Numbered from the stretch's first letter, positions 32,010-44,602 are shown. The stretch is DNA of 64,000 bases from Bemisia tabaci (GCF_918797505.1 NC_092793.1:86502411-86566410); one strand, 5' to 3'. The notes: a model not told the origin generated them from the sequence alone. Made by a program: numbers and translations.

Positions 32010-34604
32010 GGGTGTGTCTTATTTTGAGTTTTGCGAAAATCTAGTTGGTCAACCCCTAAAAAGTTTCTATGTAGTCTCTAAATGAACCCCCTAAAAGGAA
32101 AAAATTTTAAAAAAATTTTAACCCGTGCCTCAAAGGGCCTAAAGGGCCTAAACCCAAAATTCAAAAATTTTGGCAAGCGACACATCAATTCTGAAGGAAA
32201 ATGGCAAGTTACGGCCCTTTTAGGGCAGAAATTTCGTCCGTTTTGCCGTATCTTGAAGCGTAAGGTCACAAACGGCCCAATGACGACGTGAGGCTATGGG
32301 CTGGCGGGGCGCGCCGCGGCCGGCCCGCCGCTGAGCGTACGCGCGCGGCAGGGTTGCGCATCGCCGCTTTACACCGGCGTAGAGGAACGAACGGTGGGGT
32401 GGGAGGGGGATATCCGGTGGAAAAGCATCCACATTTTCTATCCATAATGAGAATGCATTATACTTTTTCAATATAGATGAGGAAATATGAGCCATACAAG
32501 GAAGTGATGAAAAGAGTGACAAATACATAATATAGTTTGTACGGTTAGGAGTGTAAGTGGGGAAAATTTGCCGTAACTACAGAACAGCCCTGAAAATCTC
32601 CGGGAAATAAAAGCTGCTATTGATGAGAGGTTTGCATGAGAGGTTTAATTAAGGACTAATTAAAAAGATAGGTGCGATGTTGTCGAATCGTAAGCCCTTT
32701 ACGCGATCAAAAGCGATTAGTGTAAATTTAATTGGAAAAGTTTAAGAAAAATTTGATGAAAGAAAATTGCCCCAAATTCGGGAAGTGCTTAAAGTGTTTT
32801 TCTATTATGTGAAGTTTTCGCACATTTATGTCAATGGCAGTAATTCCAATATGGAATGAAAAATGTAGAATCCCTGTGATACATAGTGTCTATGTTTACC
32901 CTCCTTTTCATTAGTGCATTTAACGTGACATCAATTAGAAAGTTTTATTCGAGAGGTTCAATATGGCTTACCCACTTACATTTTCTGGTACTGACCCCCC
33001 CCCCCCCCCCGCCACAGTTACTTGCTATAATTAAAAATGTAATATTAGTTTCTCGAAAAAATATGATTTAACTTGGGGTTTGAACCCCACTCTTTATAAC
33101 CGTGGGCAATGCCCTTGACCACTCGGCTACTGGGGAAGATTTGAGTAAATGAGGCTAATGTGTCATTTAGCCCCCTGGGTGAGGCCAGGCAATCAACATC
33201 AGCTGTAAGTTGGCGAAGCCAGATTGAACCGATTGAATAAAACTTTCTAATTGATGCCGCGTCAAATACACCAATGAAAAGGAGGGTAAACAAAGTCTTA
33301 TTGATGTATCAAACCCTCAGTGATTTCATATGAAATGAAAAAACTTATTTTCTTCCGTTTGGCGGGACTCATAAGCGAGCGTGAATTTTTCCTGTCGAGA
33401 AACTCTCTCCTGGGCGCGAGCTTTCTTCTTGTCTGCTCTCCTCACCTCTGCTGCAAGGATAGTATCCTTCACTGTGGATATTATGCATTCTCATTCAGGT
33501 TTTCGCTGAAGAATTAAAAATGCTTTATCCTCTTCATTTTCCATGATATCTAGAGTATTGCATTAAGCAATGTCGAATAACACGTCGATTTTTGCCGTAA
33601 AATCAGTCTCCAAATTCTCTTGAACCAGCGATCGACGGCTAGCATTTTTTGATACGCGCCTCCACTCCTCATAAAAATGTAAACATTTTTAAAAACATGG
33701 ACACTATGTATCACAGGGATTCTACATTTTTCATTCCATATTGGAATTACAAGATCAGAGGTTTTCGACGCACCGCCATTGACATTAATGTGCGAAAACT
33801 TCACGTAATAGAAAAACACTTTAAGCACTTCCCGAATTTGGGGCAATTTTCTTTCATCAAATTTTTCTTAAACTTTTCCAATTAAATTTACACTAATCGC
33901 TTTTGATCGCGTAAAGGGCTTACGATTCGACAACATCGCACCTATCTTTTTAATTAGTCCTTAATTAAACCTCTCATGCAAACCTCTCATCAATAGCAGC
34001 TTTTATTTCCCGGAGATTTTCAGGGCTGTTCTGTAGTTACGGCAAATTTTCCCCACTTACACTCCTAACCGTACAAACTATATTATGTATTTGTCACTCT
34101 TTTCATCACTTCCTTGTATGGCTCATATTTCCTCATCTATATTGAAAAAGTATAATGCATTCTCATTATGGATAGAAAATGTGGATGCTTTTCCACCGGA
34201 TATCCCCCTCCCACCCCACCGTTCGTTCCTCTACGCCGGTGTAAAGCGGCGATGCGCAACCCTGCCGCGCGCGTACGCTCAGCGGCGGGCCGGCCGCGGC
34301 GCGCCCCGCCAGCCCATAGCCTCACGTCGTCATTGGGCCGTTTGTGACCTTACGCTTCAAGATACGGCAAAACGGACGAAATTTCTGCCCTAAAAGGACC
34401 GTAACTTGCCATTTTCCTTCAGAATTGATGTGTCGCTTGCCAAAATTTTTGAATTTTGGGTTTAGGCCCTTTAGGCCCTTTGAGGCACGGGTTAAAATTT
34501 TTTTAAAATTTTTTCCTTTTAGGGGGTTCATTTAGAGACTACATAGAAACTTTTTAGGGGTTGACCAACTTGATTTTCGCAAAACTCAAAAATAAGACAC
34601 ACCC
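32010..34604. mobile_element. Foldback element F-B, inverted near-copy of F-A
   Basis: The ends are GGGTGTGTCTTATTTTGAG and its complement, with TA at 32008-32009 and 34605-34606. The order of internal landmarks, including the nested foldback and the tRNA-like loop, is that of F-A reversed. The arm lacking the roughly 25-bp AGGTTTTCGACGCACCG segment is the left arm here and the right arm in F-A, so the whole unit is simply in the opposite orientation. Frames of 60-100 codons are mirror artefacts. Confidence 0.93.
33064..33132 (-). repeat. tRNA-like sequence in the F-B loop
   Basis: Reverse-strand copy of the sequence at 11133-11197, with B-box-like GGTTCAAACCC (33076-33086) and A-box TAGCCGAGTGG (33119-33129). 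Probable SINE head. Confidence 0.5.
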
Positions 34605-35484
34605 TAAGGGGGGTGGTTCGGACCCCCAAATACGTCAATTCAAAGGTCATTCAATTTTCCCGCGAAATAAGCCAAATTCCCCTAGATTTGCCTCCACATT
34701 ATCTCAGTAAGGTTAAAATCATTTCAACAATACGATGGCAAGTCCCCGGAAAAGTTAAAAAAACGAAATTTAAGGTGATTAAATTTGACCGTTTAAATTT
34801 CGTTTTTTTCAACTTTTCCCGAAATTTGGGGACTTGCCAACGTAATTTTGGACTGATTTTGACCTTACTGAGATAATATGGAGGCGAATCTAGGGGAATT
34901 TGGCTTAAATCGCGGGAAAATTGAATGATCTTTGAATTGACGTATTTGGGGGTCCGAACCACCCCCCCTCCCCTAAAATTAGTTCGAAGTGATTTCTGAA
35001 ATTTTTACTTAAAAGCGAACACAATTTGGTAAATTTTCCCGGTTTATTTTTTTCTTTACGATAATTTGAACCGGAGATATGATTTATTGAAAATAGGTCA
35101 AATTTGACCTTTGACCTATCATAACTCTGTCAAAAATTAAGATATTGATCTGCGGTTTGCGCCAAAATTCTTAGTTTTTTATGCTCTTTCGAATGAGGTA
35201 TCACAAGATAGGGGTTGCCATTTGAAAAAAAAGTTGGGGGCCCCCCGCAACCCCCCCTGAGGGGGGGACCAAAATTTTGACCCCCTCCCCCCAAAAAAAA
35301 GATGGTCCCCTTCGAGATAGGAACAATCCCAAAGTTTCATTTCCCTAGCTCAATTCGTTCAAAAGTTAGCAGAGGTGGGACGGACTTTTGTTACACCCTG
35401 TAGACTAGGTGATGCACTCACTAAAAGAAATAAAATAAAAATAGCCTCTACTGTATTTTTACAGTAGTATTTATACAACTTATA

Positions 35485-36692
35485 CAGGGTGTTCGAAAAG
35501 TCCCTTCCCCCCCTCTAACTTCTGACCTAATTGAGGTAGAGATTTGAAACTTGGAGGGTGTTCCTAGATCAAAGGGAGCTACTTTTTGACCCCCCCCCCC
35601 AAAAAAAAAAATTGGGGGCCCCCCTTGGGGAGGTTACGGACCCTAACTTTTTTTCTTCAAATAGGAAGACCCCCTTTGTGATACCTCGTTCGAAAGAGCA
35701 TAAAAAAAGAAAATTTTTCACGCAAACCCAAAGTCATTATCTCAAACCGTTTCAAAATGGCGGCCGGTCAAAGTTCAAAATGACCGAAAATTGGCACCTC
35801 TGCTATTTTCACATGGATTTGCTTGAAACTCGGTATCAGGGGGTATTGTGGCACGAGAAAAACGAATCTGACGTTCGATTTTTTAAAAAAACCTAATTTT
35901 TCAAAATGGCCGCCGGTTTAGGCTCAAAGTGGCCGAAAATTTGACAAACTTGATTTTTTGCCAATAGCTTCACCTGAAATTCGGTATCTGAGGGTATTTT
36001 GACCCGAGAAGAACGAATTCGACGTTAGATTTTTCAACAATCCCTAATTTTTCAAAATGGCCGCCGATTAAAGTTCAAAATTGTCAACAATTGGCGGCCA
36101 TTTTGAAAAATTAGGGATTGTTTAAAAATCTAACGTCGAATTCGTTCTTCTCGGGTCAAAATACCCCCAGTTACCGAATTTCAGGTAAATCCATTGGCAA
36201 AAACTCGAATTTGTCAAATTTTCGGCCACTTTGAGCCTAAACCGGCGGCCATTTTGAAAAATTAGGTTTTTTTAAAAAATCGAACGTCAGATTCGTTTTT
36301 CTCGTGCCAAAATACCCCCTGATACCGAGTTTCAAGCAAATCCATGTGCAAATAGCAGAGGTGCCAATTTTCGGCCATTTTGAACTTTGACTGGCCGCCA
36401 TTTTGAACTTTGACCGGCCGCCATTTTGAAACGGTTTGAGATAATGACTTCGGGTTTGCGCGAAAATTTTTCTTTTTTTGTTCTTTTGAACGAGGTATCA
36501 CAAAGGGGGTCTTCCCATTTGAAAAAAAAGTTAGGGTCCGTAACCCTCCCAAGGGGGGGGGGCCCCCAAAAAAAATTTTTGGGGGGGGTCAAAAAGTAGC
36601 TCCTTTTGATCTAGGAACACCCTCTAAGTTTCAAATCTCTTCCTCAATTAGGTCAAAAGTTAGAGGGGGAAAAGGGACTTTTCGAACACCCT
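35485..36692. mobile_element. Foldback element F-D (1.2 kb)
   Basis: The ends are CAGGGTGTTCGAAAAGTCCC and, inverted, AGGGTGTTCGAAAAGTCCC, with TA flanks. The arms repeat GCCGCCATTTTGAAAAATTAG-type modules several times and meet near 36085. An extra GGCCGCCATTTTGAACTTTG copy lies in the right arm (36394-36420). No gene. Confidence 0.92.
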
Positions 36693-36911
36693 ATATGATT
36701 TTACCCTTCCACTCGGGTTGAAATACACTTTTAATACAGTATAGCAGTATAGCAGTTAGTATAGCAGAGGACGAAAAAAGGTAGCTACCTACCTGTCGAT
36801 GGAAATAGAGGCTTTGTGATCCGCATTTGGGAAAATACCTTTTGAAAGAACAAATTTTTAATGTAGCACATGAGTTGAAGTGCGAGTAGGTACCAAGGCT
36901 GGGGGTCGGTT
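36693..36911. other. No gene seen
   Basis: Short anonymous spacer containing AGTATAGCAGT repeats at about 36735-36765. Confidence 0.4.
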
Positions 36912-37173
36912 TGTCAGGGTGAGGCCAGACGCGGGCTCGAAATGTTGCCTCGGCAACGTTTATGCCTTTGCCACGTCGTGGCCACAAATCCTCCCTTTTC
37001 TCAGCCAGAGCAATGCATCATTATCGGACCCACTCTCCTGACGCTGCAGCCATGCGGCTGCATCGATCCAGCCCGGAGCTCGCAATTTTTTCAAAATAAA
37101 ACTGTGAATGCAATGCTTCTATGAATCAAACTCGGTGCGTTTGCGTTCCTGTATTCGCAGAATTCTCTACACC
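36912..37173 (+). repeat. Possible solo LTR
   Basis: It begins TGTCAGGGTGAGGCCAGACG, like the LTR at 19221, is GC-rich, has an AATAAA signal at about 37096, and reaches TTCTCTACA at 37173. No target duplication could be confirmed, so the boundaries and the assignment are tentative. Confidence 0.4.
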
Positions 37174-37484
37174 CCCCCCCCCCAATGTGCTAGCACCCCG
37201 GGAGGCGAGCGCACCCGTATGGGGCCTTCGCGTTGCCCCGCCATGCTAACACCTTTATCGATCGCCTCACAAATATTACGTTACAATTTTTGGAACTCAT
37301 GCCCAAGTATGCAACGTAAATACCAATTTTAATGTCTTACTATTGATACTTCAAACGCAAAATAAACCCATAGCTTGTCCTTGGGAACCTTGCATTGTCA
37401 AGCACAAGGTAAGGAACCCACGAAAAATAATTGTTTTAGTTTAACTTATTTGACATTTTCGTCTAATTTTCATAGGGGGTAGTA
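37174..37484. other. No gene seen
   Basis: A C run, then anonymous sequence leading into the F-G foldback. Confidence 0.4.
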
Positions 37485-38197
37485 GTCCAGGCGCCTGGTA
37501 AGTCTACCTGGAATTTTGGGTACACAGCGATTTTTTTGGCTTACTCTATGTTTTTTGGGTCGCTGAATCCGAATCTGAAGTTTCCTACCGCGTATCTGGT
37601 GAGCATTTTCCGCCATTTTGAAAAAAATGGCCTAAAAAGGCCTTTTTTTGCGGTTTTTTTTTTATATAGTGGCTACGCACGAGAAAAAGTCCCGGATTTA
37701 GTTAATGTTTTGAATAGCTGACAAAATTTGGAAGAAAATGGTATATGAAAATGCAAGGTTTGCTCAAAAATTGAGGAACCTCGGATCTCGGAACTTTGGA
37801 ACGCTTCGGAACTTGGCTGACCGCGGCGAGCCTGATCGTGCGTTGACAGGTGCGCCGCGAAAACGTGAATCGGCGCGATGTTCACGATGCTGTATCTTCC
37901 TCAATTTTTAAGCAAACCTAGCATATGTATACACCATTTTCTTCCAAATTATGTCAGCTATTCAAAACATTAACTAAATCCGGGACTTTTTCTTATGCGT
38001 AGCCGCTATATCAAAAAAACCGCAAAAAAAAAGGCCTTTAGGCCATTTTTTCAAAATGGCGGAAAATGCTCACCAGATACGCGGTAGGAAACTTCAGATT
38101 CGGATTCAGCGACCCAAAAAACATAGAGTAAGCCAAAAAAATCGCTGTGTTCCCAAAATTCCAGGTAGCCTCATTTTTAGCTACCAGGCGCCTGGAC
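37485..38197. mobile_element. Foldback element F-G (713 bp)
   Basis: Arms of about 340 bp meet near 37840. The ends are GTCCAGGCGCCTGG and its complement, flanked by TA (37483-37484 and 38198-38199). Each end itself contains the perfect palindrome CCAGGCGCCTGG. No gene. Confidence 0.9.
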
Positions 38198-38439
38198 TAT
38201 AGGTATCTCTGACAAAATGTGCTATAAGAATTAGCATGGAAATTCACTAAATTCCACAAAAAATACATAGAGTTATCAGTTACCATGAAAGTCGCATGTA
38301 AGTTGAATCATTTCCATCCGAATTGCATGGAAATTGTAACATTTCCACACATCGATCGTGGAGGCCACGTGATTTTCGTGTGGCATAATTTCACCCTTTC
38401 CGCTAATCTGCACGGAATTGTTATCTTTGTCAACCCTAG

Positions 38440-38818
38440 TAGCAGGGGCTGTAAAAAATCTCTTAAAAAACTTTTAATATTAAAAAAACTCCTGATGAAA
38501 CTAGTAAATTTTACGAAGAATGAAATCCTTTTTGGGACTTTTTTTTACGTAAAATTTAAGACCGGTCAAATTTAAGGACAAAAATTGTTTTAAAAAAACT
38601 CTTGCGAGTATACTGGTTTTTATCTTGTTTACGTAAATTTATTACTTAAAAAATCGTTTTAATAAATCACGTTGTTTGAGAGAGCTTTTTAACTCTTTTT
38701 AACTTCAAATTTCGCCACGCGTAAATTTTACGTAAGAAAAATCCCAAAAAGAGTTCTGGTCTTTGTAAACTTTAACAGTTTTTTAAGAGTTTTTTTAATA
38801 GCCGTTGCTAAAGGGGAT
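38440..38818. mobile_element. Imperfect foldback MITE (about 380 bp)
   Basis: TAGCAGGGGCTGT followed by CTCTTAAAAAACT at the left is inverted at the right end; matching continues through TCC(T/C)TTTTTGGGA and TTACGTAAAATTTA. The arms are AT-rich and diverged. No coding capacity. Confidence 0.65.
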
Positions 38819-38933
38819 GCTGTCTGCATGGAAACGTTATTCTTGCCATACGATTAGCATAGAAACGTATCCTACCACCACTGTTCAAGTTGCTCCTTAA
38901 CAGGGTCATTGCTATTAATAAACTGGCGAAAAG

Positions 38934-38953
38934 CCCGTGACTTAAGTCACGGG
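38934..38953. other. Perfect 20-bp palindrome
   Basis: CCCGTGACTTAAGTCACGGG is exactly self-complementary and pairing extends to AAG...TTT outside with one G-T pair. It may be the tip of an unrecognised element. Confidence 0.6.
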
Positions 38954-39736
38954 TTTACATGTTCTTAAATATTTAAATTGATTTTTTTTTTAACTGATTA
39001 AGTTACCGGAATGTACTGCGGCACTAGACTGAGCTTGTTCCGATCTGGTTGTTTCTTTTCATTTTTTATACTTCACTTTTTTTCTTTTTTCTCCGTCCTT
39101 TCTTCTCATAACCCTTTTTATTTTTTCTACGTAGATAATGCCACTAAGTATTGAGTCGGGGGGGGGGGGGGATTTGCTAAAGCGGAGTGGGAGGTCTGGG
39201 GAGACACCTCCAGAAGAAGAGGGGTCCGGGGGGCCTCTCCCGGAAAATTTTTACGAAAATGAGCCTTACCAGATTGATTTTTAAGTAGTTTTGGCAAACA
39301 ATTTGTGCATTATTAGAAAGTTAAAAATTGACGAGCAATCCCTCTTCGGCGTAATTTTATTTTAGTATCTGGACTAGGTATTTATTACTGCGGTGTTGAG
39401 CAACCTTTGGTTCAATAAACTTAGGTTATATAGTTCTGTCTTTAAAATATTTCAGTAAACGGTAAGGAGCACTTTTTTTCCTCTCCCCTTCCCCCTTACT
39501 CATTATTCCTTCTCTTTTTTGGCCCGAGGGAAGGGGGAGGGGAGGTCATGCCACCATGGCCCTTCCTCGAGTTAGGTTAGGATCCTCCTTGGATCCGCCA
39601 CTGAAGAGAAGGGGAGGAGTGAGGTAGGCAGGATGGCGCGTAAATTCGTTCGCAAAATCGCCCCTTCCAAACCTGAACATGCAACATTGGCTGTTCGAAA
39701 TTTCGGATTTGATCTTAGGAGCCAAGAGCTATTATA
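38954..39736. other. No gene seen
   Basis: Anonymous DNA with a G run at about 39158 and a GGGGGGCCTCTCCCG(G/A)AAAATTTT block (39228) that recurs at 42131 and 44389. Confidence 0.4.
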
Positions 39737-40440
39737 CAGGGTGTTTCAGACCACCCGTACCAGGCCTTTTTCTCGGTTGTTTTAGGTCGTACGAAGTCGG
39801 GGACCGCGGGGTTGAATAGGGAATTGACCCCAAGGAATCCGAATTTCGTGGTCCCGAAACCCCCCACCCCCCTTGGAAGCTAAACGGGGGGTCACGATGC
39901 TAAAAGTCACGGTTCCCGACCGAATTGCGGATGAATCGCATCAGAATTGAGAAGCTCGGAAAAATTTTACGTGAAATTGACCCCTAAAAATCCAAAATCG
40001 GTCCTATCCAAGGCCCGAAAATGACCTCCTAACGAGGGGGACAGTACCCCCCCTCCATAATTTCTCTTTGGTCTCAAAATTGACGTAGATTCTCCAGAAA
40101 AAGACGGTTTTCCAGGTTATAGACCTCGAGAAATCCAAATTTCATGGTCCCGAAGCTCCTCTAGCCCCCCTTGGAGAGTAAACGGGGGGCCCAATTTTAA
40201 AAATCGGGGCTCCTTTCCAAATCGCAAATTGATTGAATCCAAATTGAGGAGCAGAACACATTTACATCTTAAGTGACCCCCAAGAGTTCTAATTGACCCC
40301 CCTGAACGGACAAAAGTAACCCCCTGAGGAGGAGGGCTTCGCCCCCTCCAAAAATTTCTCAAGATTCCTCTTATTTGGTAGCAAAATTGACGTCGATTCT
40401 CCAGAAAAAGACGGTTTCCCTGCAGGTAATCCCAAATGGG
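39737..40440. mobile_element. Single arm of an F-E-type foldback
   Basis: From CAGGGTGTTTCAGACCACCC (TA before it) to GACGGTTTCCCTG the sequence follows the left arm of F-E (22536-23225) with moderate divergence. The mirror arm is absent. The tandem duplication at 40170 starts within it. Confidence 0.85.
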
Positions 40441-42344
40441 CGGATAGCGGAGCTCAGGGGCCATGAAAGTTAGAGTCTTTGGGGTCGATATGTTCCAAAT
40501 TTTCCAAACAAAATCGAACCTATCCAAAAAAACGGGAGCTTTTTTTGAAATCAGCACTAAAAGTCTCGATGGACCCCTAGTTAAAGTACAATGCACAGTA
40601 ATGCAAATATCAACCAGCCTAAATACCACGCATCCATGCGTTTTATTAGAAAGTTATTCAAAATCGCTAGAACTGGCAGAACTGGCTAACTTTCCAACCC
40701 CCGTATTACGGCACAATATGTGTATACCATACCTTCACACAAGGCACTAAAAATAAAAAATATCAAGTTAATTACACCCACATAACAGTCCTGACGATGA
40801 TGCGATTTAGCATTCGACGTTTTGACAGGATGTGCAGCGTAAAGCAAAATACATATCTGGAAAATTTTTACTTCGACAAAGGTATATGTGGGTTTATCAA
40901 GTTTTGAGGGCCCCAACAGGAGACCTGCCGGCGGCGCCTGCTTCTCAGGCCTTGTCTCCACAGGACGTTTTCATGGGCTCCCTATCTATATCCTATTTTA
41001 CCCATATCTGTCCTGATTTATTCTATCAATCCCGTTTCAAATTGGTTATGCCACTTTCCCATCCTGTTCCATATCGGACAATATATCAAAAATCGATACA
41101 CACAGATCAATAAATCGAAGGGCGGGATAACCCTACCTATCCTGTTTTATCCTTAGCTACCCCGTTTCATGCTGATTATTCCCCTTTTCTTAAAATTCCT
41201 ACCTTTTATCCCGGTGAATATCAATTAATTCCGATTCATCCCTGTCTGTCCTGCTTTATATCAAACGATATATCGAGGATCGATATACAATACAATATTT
41301 TATCCCTATGAATGAAACCCCGAAAAAATGGTGGTAGGGGAGCGAGGCATGCCATAAGAAAAACAAATATAAATAAAATGAGTGGGGGGGGGGGGCTGCA
41401 GGAGTTAGAAAAATGAGCTGGAAGGGGGGGGAGGGAGGTAGAATAAATGCTGGCAAGAAATTAGAACTAACCTAGCTATGATTTATTAAAAAAAAAAGGT
41501 AGTATAAAATCCGCTGACTCGGCCGAGAAATGGAAATCTCCTAGTGTCGAGTCCTAGAGGAATTTCTGACGAGTTGGTCATTAGTGGGACTACCAAGCTC
41601 TGGGAGTGCCTTTGGATGCAATTGCAACGTCATATAGGTGTACGAATGGTAGAAAAGACGACTGTATTATCCACTGGAGGCGCTATCCGTGACTAATTGT
41701 AAGACAAAGCGGAGCAAGTGCAAGTGTGTGGGCTAAGTGTATGGAAATTCATAGGCGGATCCAGCAATTTGGCAACACCGGATTGCTTTCATTTAAACCG
41801 ATGCTAAATAATCGATTCTTGTCAGAGCACGTGGCCCTTTCAAAAATCGATACATTTCCATAGATTTAAATGGAGAAAAGATAATGTTGCCAATTTGCTG
41901 GATCCGCCAATGTGGAGATTCACTGAAAGCAAAGATCGAGGAGGAATGACAGGCAGAGAAGCAAACTGGTCTTAGAGCAAGCAGATCTACGATACATCAC
42001 CTATGCGTTATTGTCGAAATCAATAAGAAGAAATTGGCCGTAGCTCAAAGAGCACTTAACATGCAACTGGCGGCCCAAACACAATAGGTATTCGACCCCG
42101 GGACTATCCTCCTTGGAAAAAGGAGTGTTCGGGGGGCCTCTCCCGAAAAATTTTGTCAATCACAAAAGTTACATCAATAGGAAATCCGATTAAAAAAAGT
42201 GTAAGCGATTGGATAGCAATCGGATCTACCAAACAGGACTTGCAAAGATTAAGAGTGGAGAAGAGGCAGAGGGGCCCGTGATACTGGCGAGGTATCTCCA
42301 AACTCGAATTTAACGCAAAAATTGTGCTTACCTACTCATGAGGT
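40170..42344. repeat. Tandem duplication, copy 1 (2.2 kb)
   Basis: It matches 42443-44602 almost base for base. Visible differences: a 13-bp GGGGGGCCC-containing segment near 40181 missing from copy 2, a G run two bases longer at about 41384, and one T/C change near 41269. It includes the F-E arm remainder, a degenerate ATCCTGTTTTATCC-rich stretch (40985-41290) and a small MITE (41750-41912). The 80-95-codon frames in it have no recognisable product. Confidence 0.95.
41750..41912. mobile_element. 163-bp hAT-type MITE (copy 1)
   Basis: Ends CATAGGCGGATCCAGCAA and TTGCTGGATCCGCCAATG are inverted, continuing into TTGGCAACA/TGTTGCCAA. The flanks TGGAAATT (41742-41749) and TGGAGATT (41913-41920) are an 8-bp TSD with one mismatch. 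Confidence 0.85.
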
Positions 42345-42442
42345 TGAAGATCCTAGCGATTTTATCGCCGATAAAATCGAGGATAATCGCGATTTTATCG
42401 GCGATAAAATCGCGATTTTTCCGTTGAAAAATGCTACTTGGG
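42345..42442. mobile_element. Right-end fragment of a P1-type element between the duplicates
   Basis: 98 bp made of GCGATTTTATCGCCGATAAAAT words ending TGCTACTTGGG, the same inner words and terminus as P1 (3430-3581). It separates the two duplicate copies and has no left end. Confidence 0.75.
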
Positions 42443-44602
42443 CTTGGAGAGTAATTTTAAAAATCGGGGCTCCTTTCCAAATCGCAAATTGATTGAATCC
42501 AAATTGAGGAGCAGAACACATTTACATCTTAAGTGACCCCCAAGAGTTCTAATTGACCCCCCTGAACGGACAAAAGTAACCCCCTGAGGAGGAGGGCTTC
42601 GCCCCCTCCAAAAATTTCTCAAGATTCCTCTTATTTGGTAGCAAAATTGACGTCGATTCTCCAGAAAAAGACGGTTTCCCTGCAGGTAATCCCAAATGGG
42701 CGGATAGCGGAGCTCAGGGGCCATGAAAGTTAGAGTCTTTGGGGTCGATATGTTCCAAATTTTCCAAACAAAATCGAACCTATCCAAAAAAACGGGAGCT
42801 TTTTTTGAAATCAGCACTAAAAGTCTCGATGGACCCCTAGTTAAAGTACAATGCACAGTAATGCAAATATCAACCAGCCTAAATACCACGCATCCATGCG
42901 TTTTATTAGAAAGTTATTCAAAATCGCTAGAACTGGCAGAACTGGCTAACTTTCCAACCCCCGTATTACGGCACAATATGTGTATACCATACCTTCACAC
43001 AAGGCACTAAAAATAAAAAATATCAAGTTAATTACACCCACATAACAGTCCTGACGATGATGCGATTTAGCATTCGACGTTTTGACAGGATGTGCAGCGT
43101 AAAGCAAAATACATATCTGGAAAATTTTTACTTCGACAAAGGTATATGTGGGTTTATCAAGTTTTGAGGGCCCCAACAGGAGACCTGCCGGCGGCGCCTG
43201 CTTCTCAGGCCTTGTCTCCACAGGACGTTTTCATGGGCTCCCTATCTATATCCTATTTTACCCATATCTGTCCTGATTTATTCTATCAATCCCGTTTCAA
43301 ATTGGTTATGCCACTTTCCCATCCTGTTCCATATCGGACAATATATCAAAAATCGATACACACAGATCAATAAATCGAAGGGCGGGATAACCCTACCTAT
43401 CCTGTTTTATCCTTAGCTACCCCGTTTCATGCTGATTATTCCCCTTTTCTTAAAATTCCTACCTTTTATCCCGGTGAATATCAATTAATTCCGATTCATC
43501 CCTGTCTGTCCTGCTTTATATCAAACGACATATCGAGGATCGATATACAATACAATATTTTATCCCTATGAATGAAACCCCGAAAAAATGGTGGTAGGGG
43601 AGCGAGGCATGCCATAAGAAAAACAAATATAAATAAAATGAGTGGGGGGGGGGCTGCAGGAGTTAGAAAAATGAGCTGGAAGGGGGGGGAGGGAGGTAGA
43701 ATAAATGCTGGCAAGAAATTAGAACTAACCTAGCTATGATTTATTAAAAAAAAAAGGTAGTATAAAATCCGCTGACTCGGCCGAGAAATGGAAATCTCCT
43801 AGTGTCGAGTCCTAGAGGAATTTCTGACGAGTTGGTCATTAGTGGGACTACCAAGCTCTGGGAGTGCCTTTGGATGCAATTGCAACGTCATATAGGTGTA
43901 CGAATGGTAGAAAAGACGACTGTATTATCCACTGGAGGCGCTATCCGTGACTAATTGTAAGACAAAGCGGAGCAAGTGCAAGTGTGTGGGCTAAGTGTAT
44001 GGAAATTCATAGGCGGATCCAGCAATTTGGCAACACCGGATTGCTTTCATTTAAACCGATGCTAAATAATCGATTCTTGTCAGAGCACGTGGCCCTTTCA
44101 AAAATCGATACATTTCCATAGATTTAAATGGAGAAAAGATAATGTTGCCAATTTGCTGGATCCGCCAATGTGGAGATTCACTGAAAGCAAAGATCGAGGA
44201 GGAATGACAGGCAGAGAAGCAAACTGGTCTTAGAGCAAGCAGATCTACGATACATCACCTATGCGTTATTGTCGAAATCAATAAGAAGAAATTGGCCGTA
44301 GCTCAAAGAGCACTTAACATGCAACTGGCGGCCCAAACACAATAGGTATTCGACCCCGGGACTATCCTCCTTGGAAAAAGGAGTGTTCGGGGGGCCTCTC
44401 CCGAAAAATTTTGTCAATCACAAAAGTTACATCAATAGGAAATCCGATTAAAAAAAGTGTAAGCGATTGGATAGCAATCGGATCTACCAAACAGGACTTG
44501 CAAAGATTAAGAGTGGAGAAGAGGCAGAGGGGCCCGTGATACTGGCGAGGTATCTCCAAACTCGAATTTAACGCAAAAATTGTGCTTACCTACTCATGAG
44601 GT
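42443..44602. repeat. Tandem duplication, copy 2
   Basis: Direct repeat of 40170-42344, offset 2258-2273 bp. The near-identity implies either a very recent duplication or an assembly artefact such as two haplotypes laid end to end. Confidence 0.95.
44008..44170. mobile_element. 163-bp hAT-type MITE (copy 2)
   Basis: Identical to 41750-41912, copied as part of the larger duplication and not a second insertion, because its flanks and one-mismatch TSD are also identical. Confidence 0.85.

Larger units (their letters stand above)
31569..35400. mobile_element. Foldback element F-C (about 1.24 kb) carrying F-B
   Basis: The ends read GAGGGTGTAACAAAAGTCCG and, inverted, CAGGGTGTAACAAAAGTCCG. TA lies on both sides (31567-31568 and 35401-35402). 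Removing F-B (32010-34604) leaves a nearly perfect palindrome centred near 34790, with arms of about 620 bp including the GGTTCGGACCCCCAAATACG block (34615 and 34952). F-B therefore inserted into the left arm of an existing foldback. Confidence 0.9.

Noticed and set aside
34607..34972. Separate hairpin element in the middle of F-C
   Set aside because: Once F-B is removed this is simply the centre of the F-C palindrome.
36912..37173. Solo LTR of the same family as 19221
   Set aside because: Only the first dozen bases agree and no TSD was found; kept as a tentative separate LTR instead.
40463..43373. Pairs of 93-95-codon frames conserved between 40.4 and 43.3 kb
   Set aside because: Identity is due to the recent tandem duplication and says nothing about coding constraint; no domain is recognisable.
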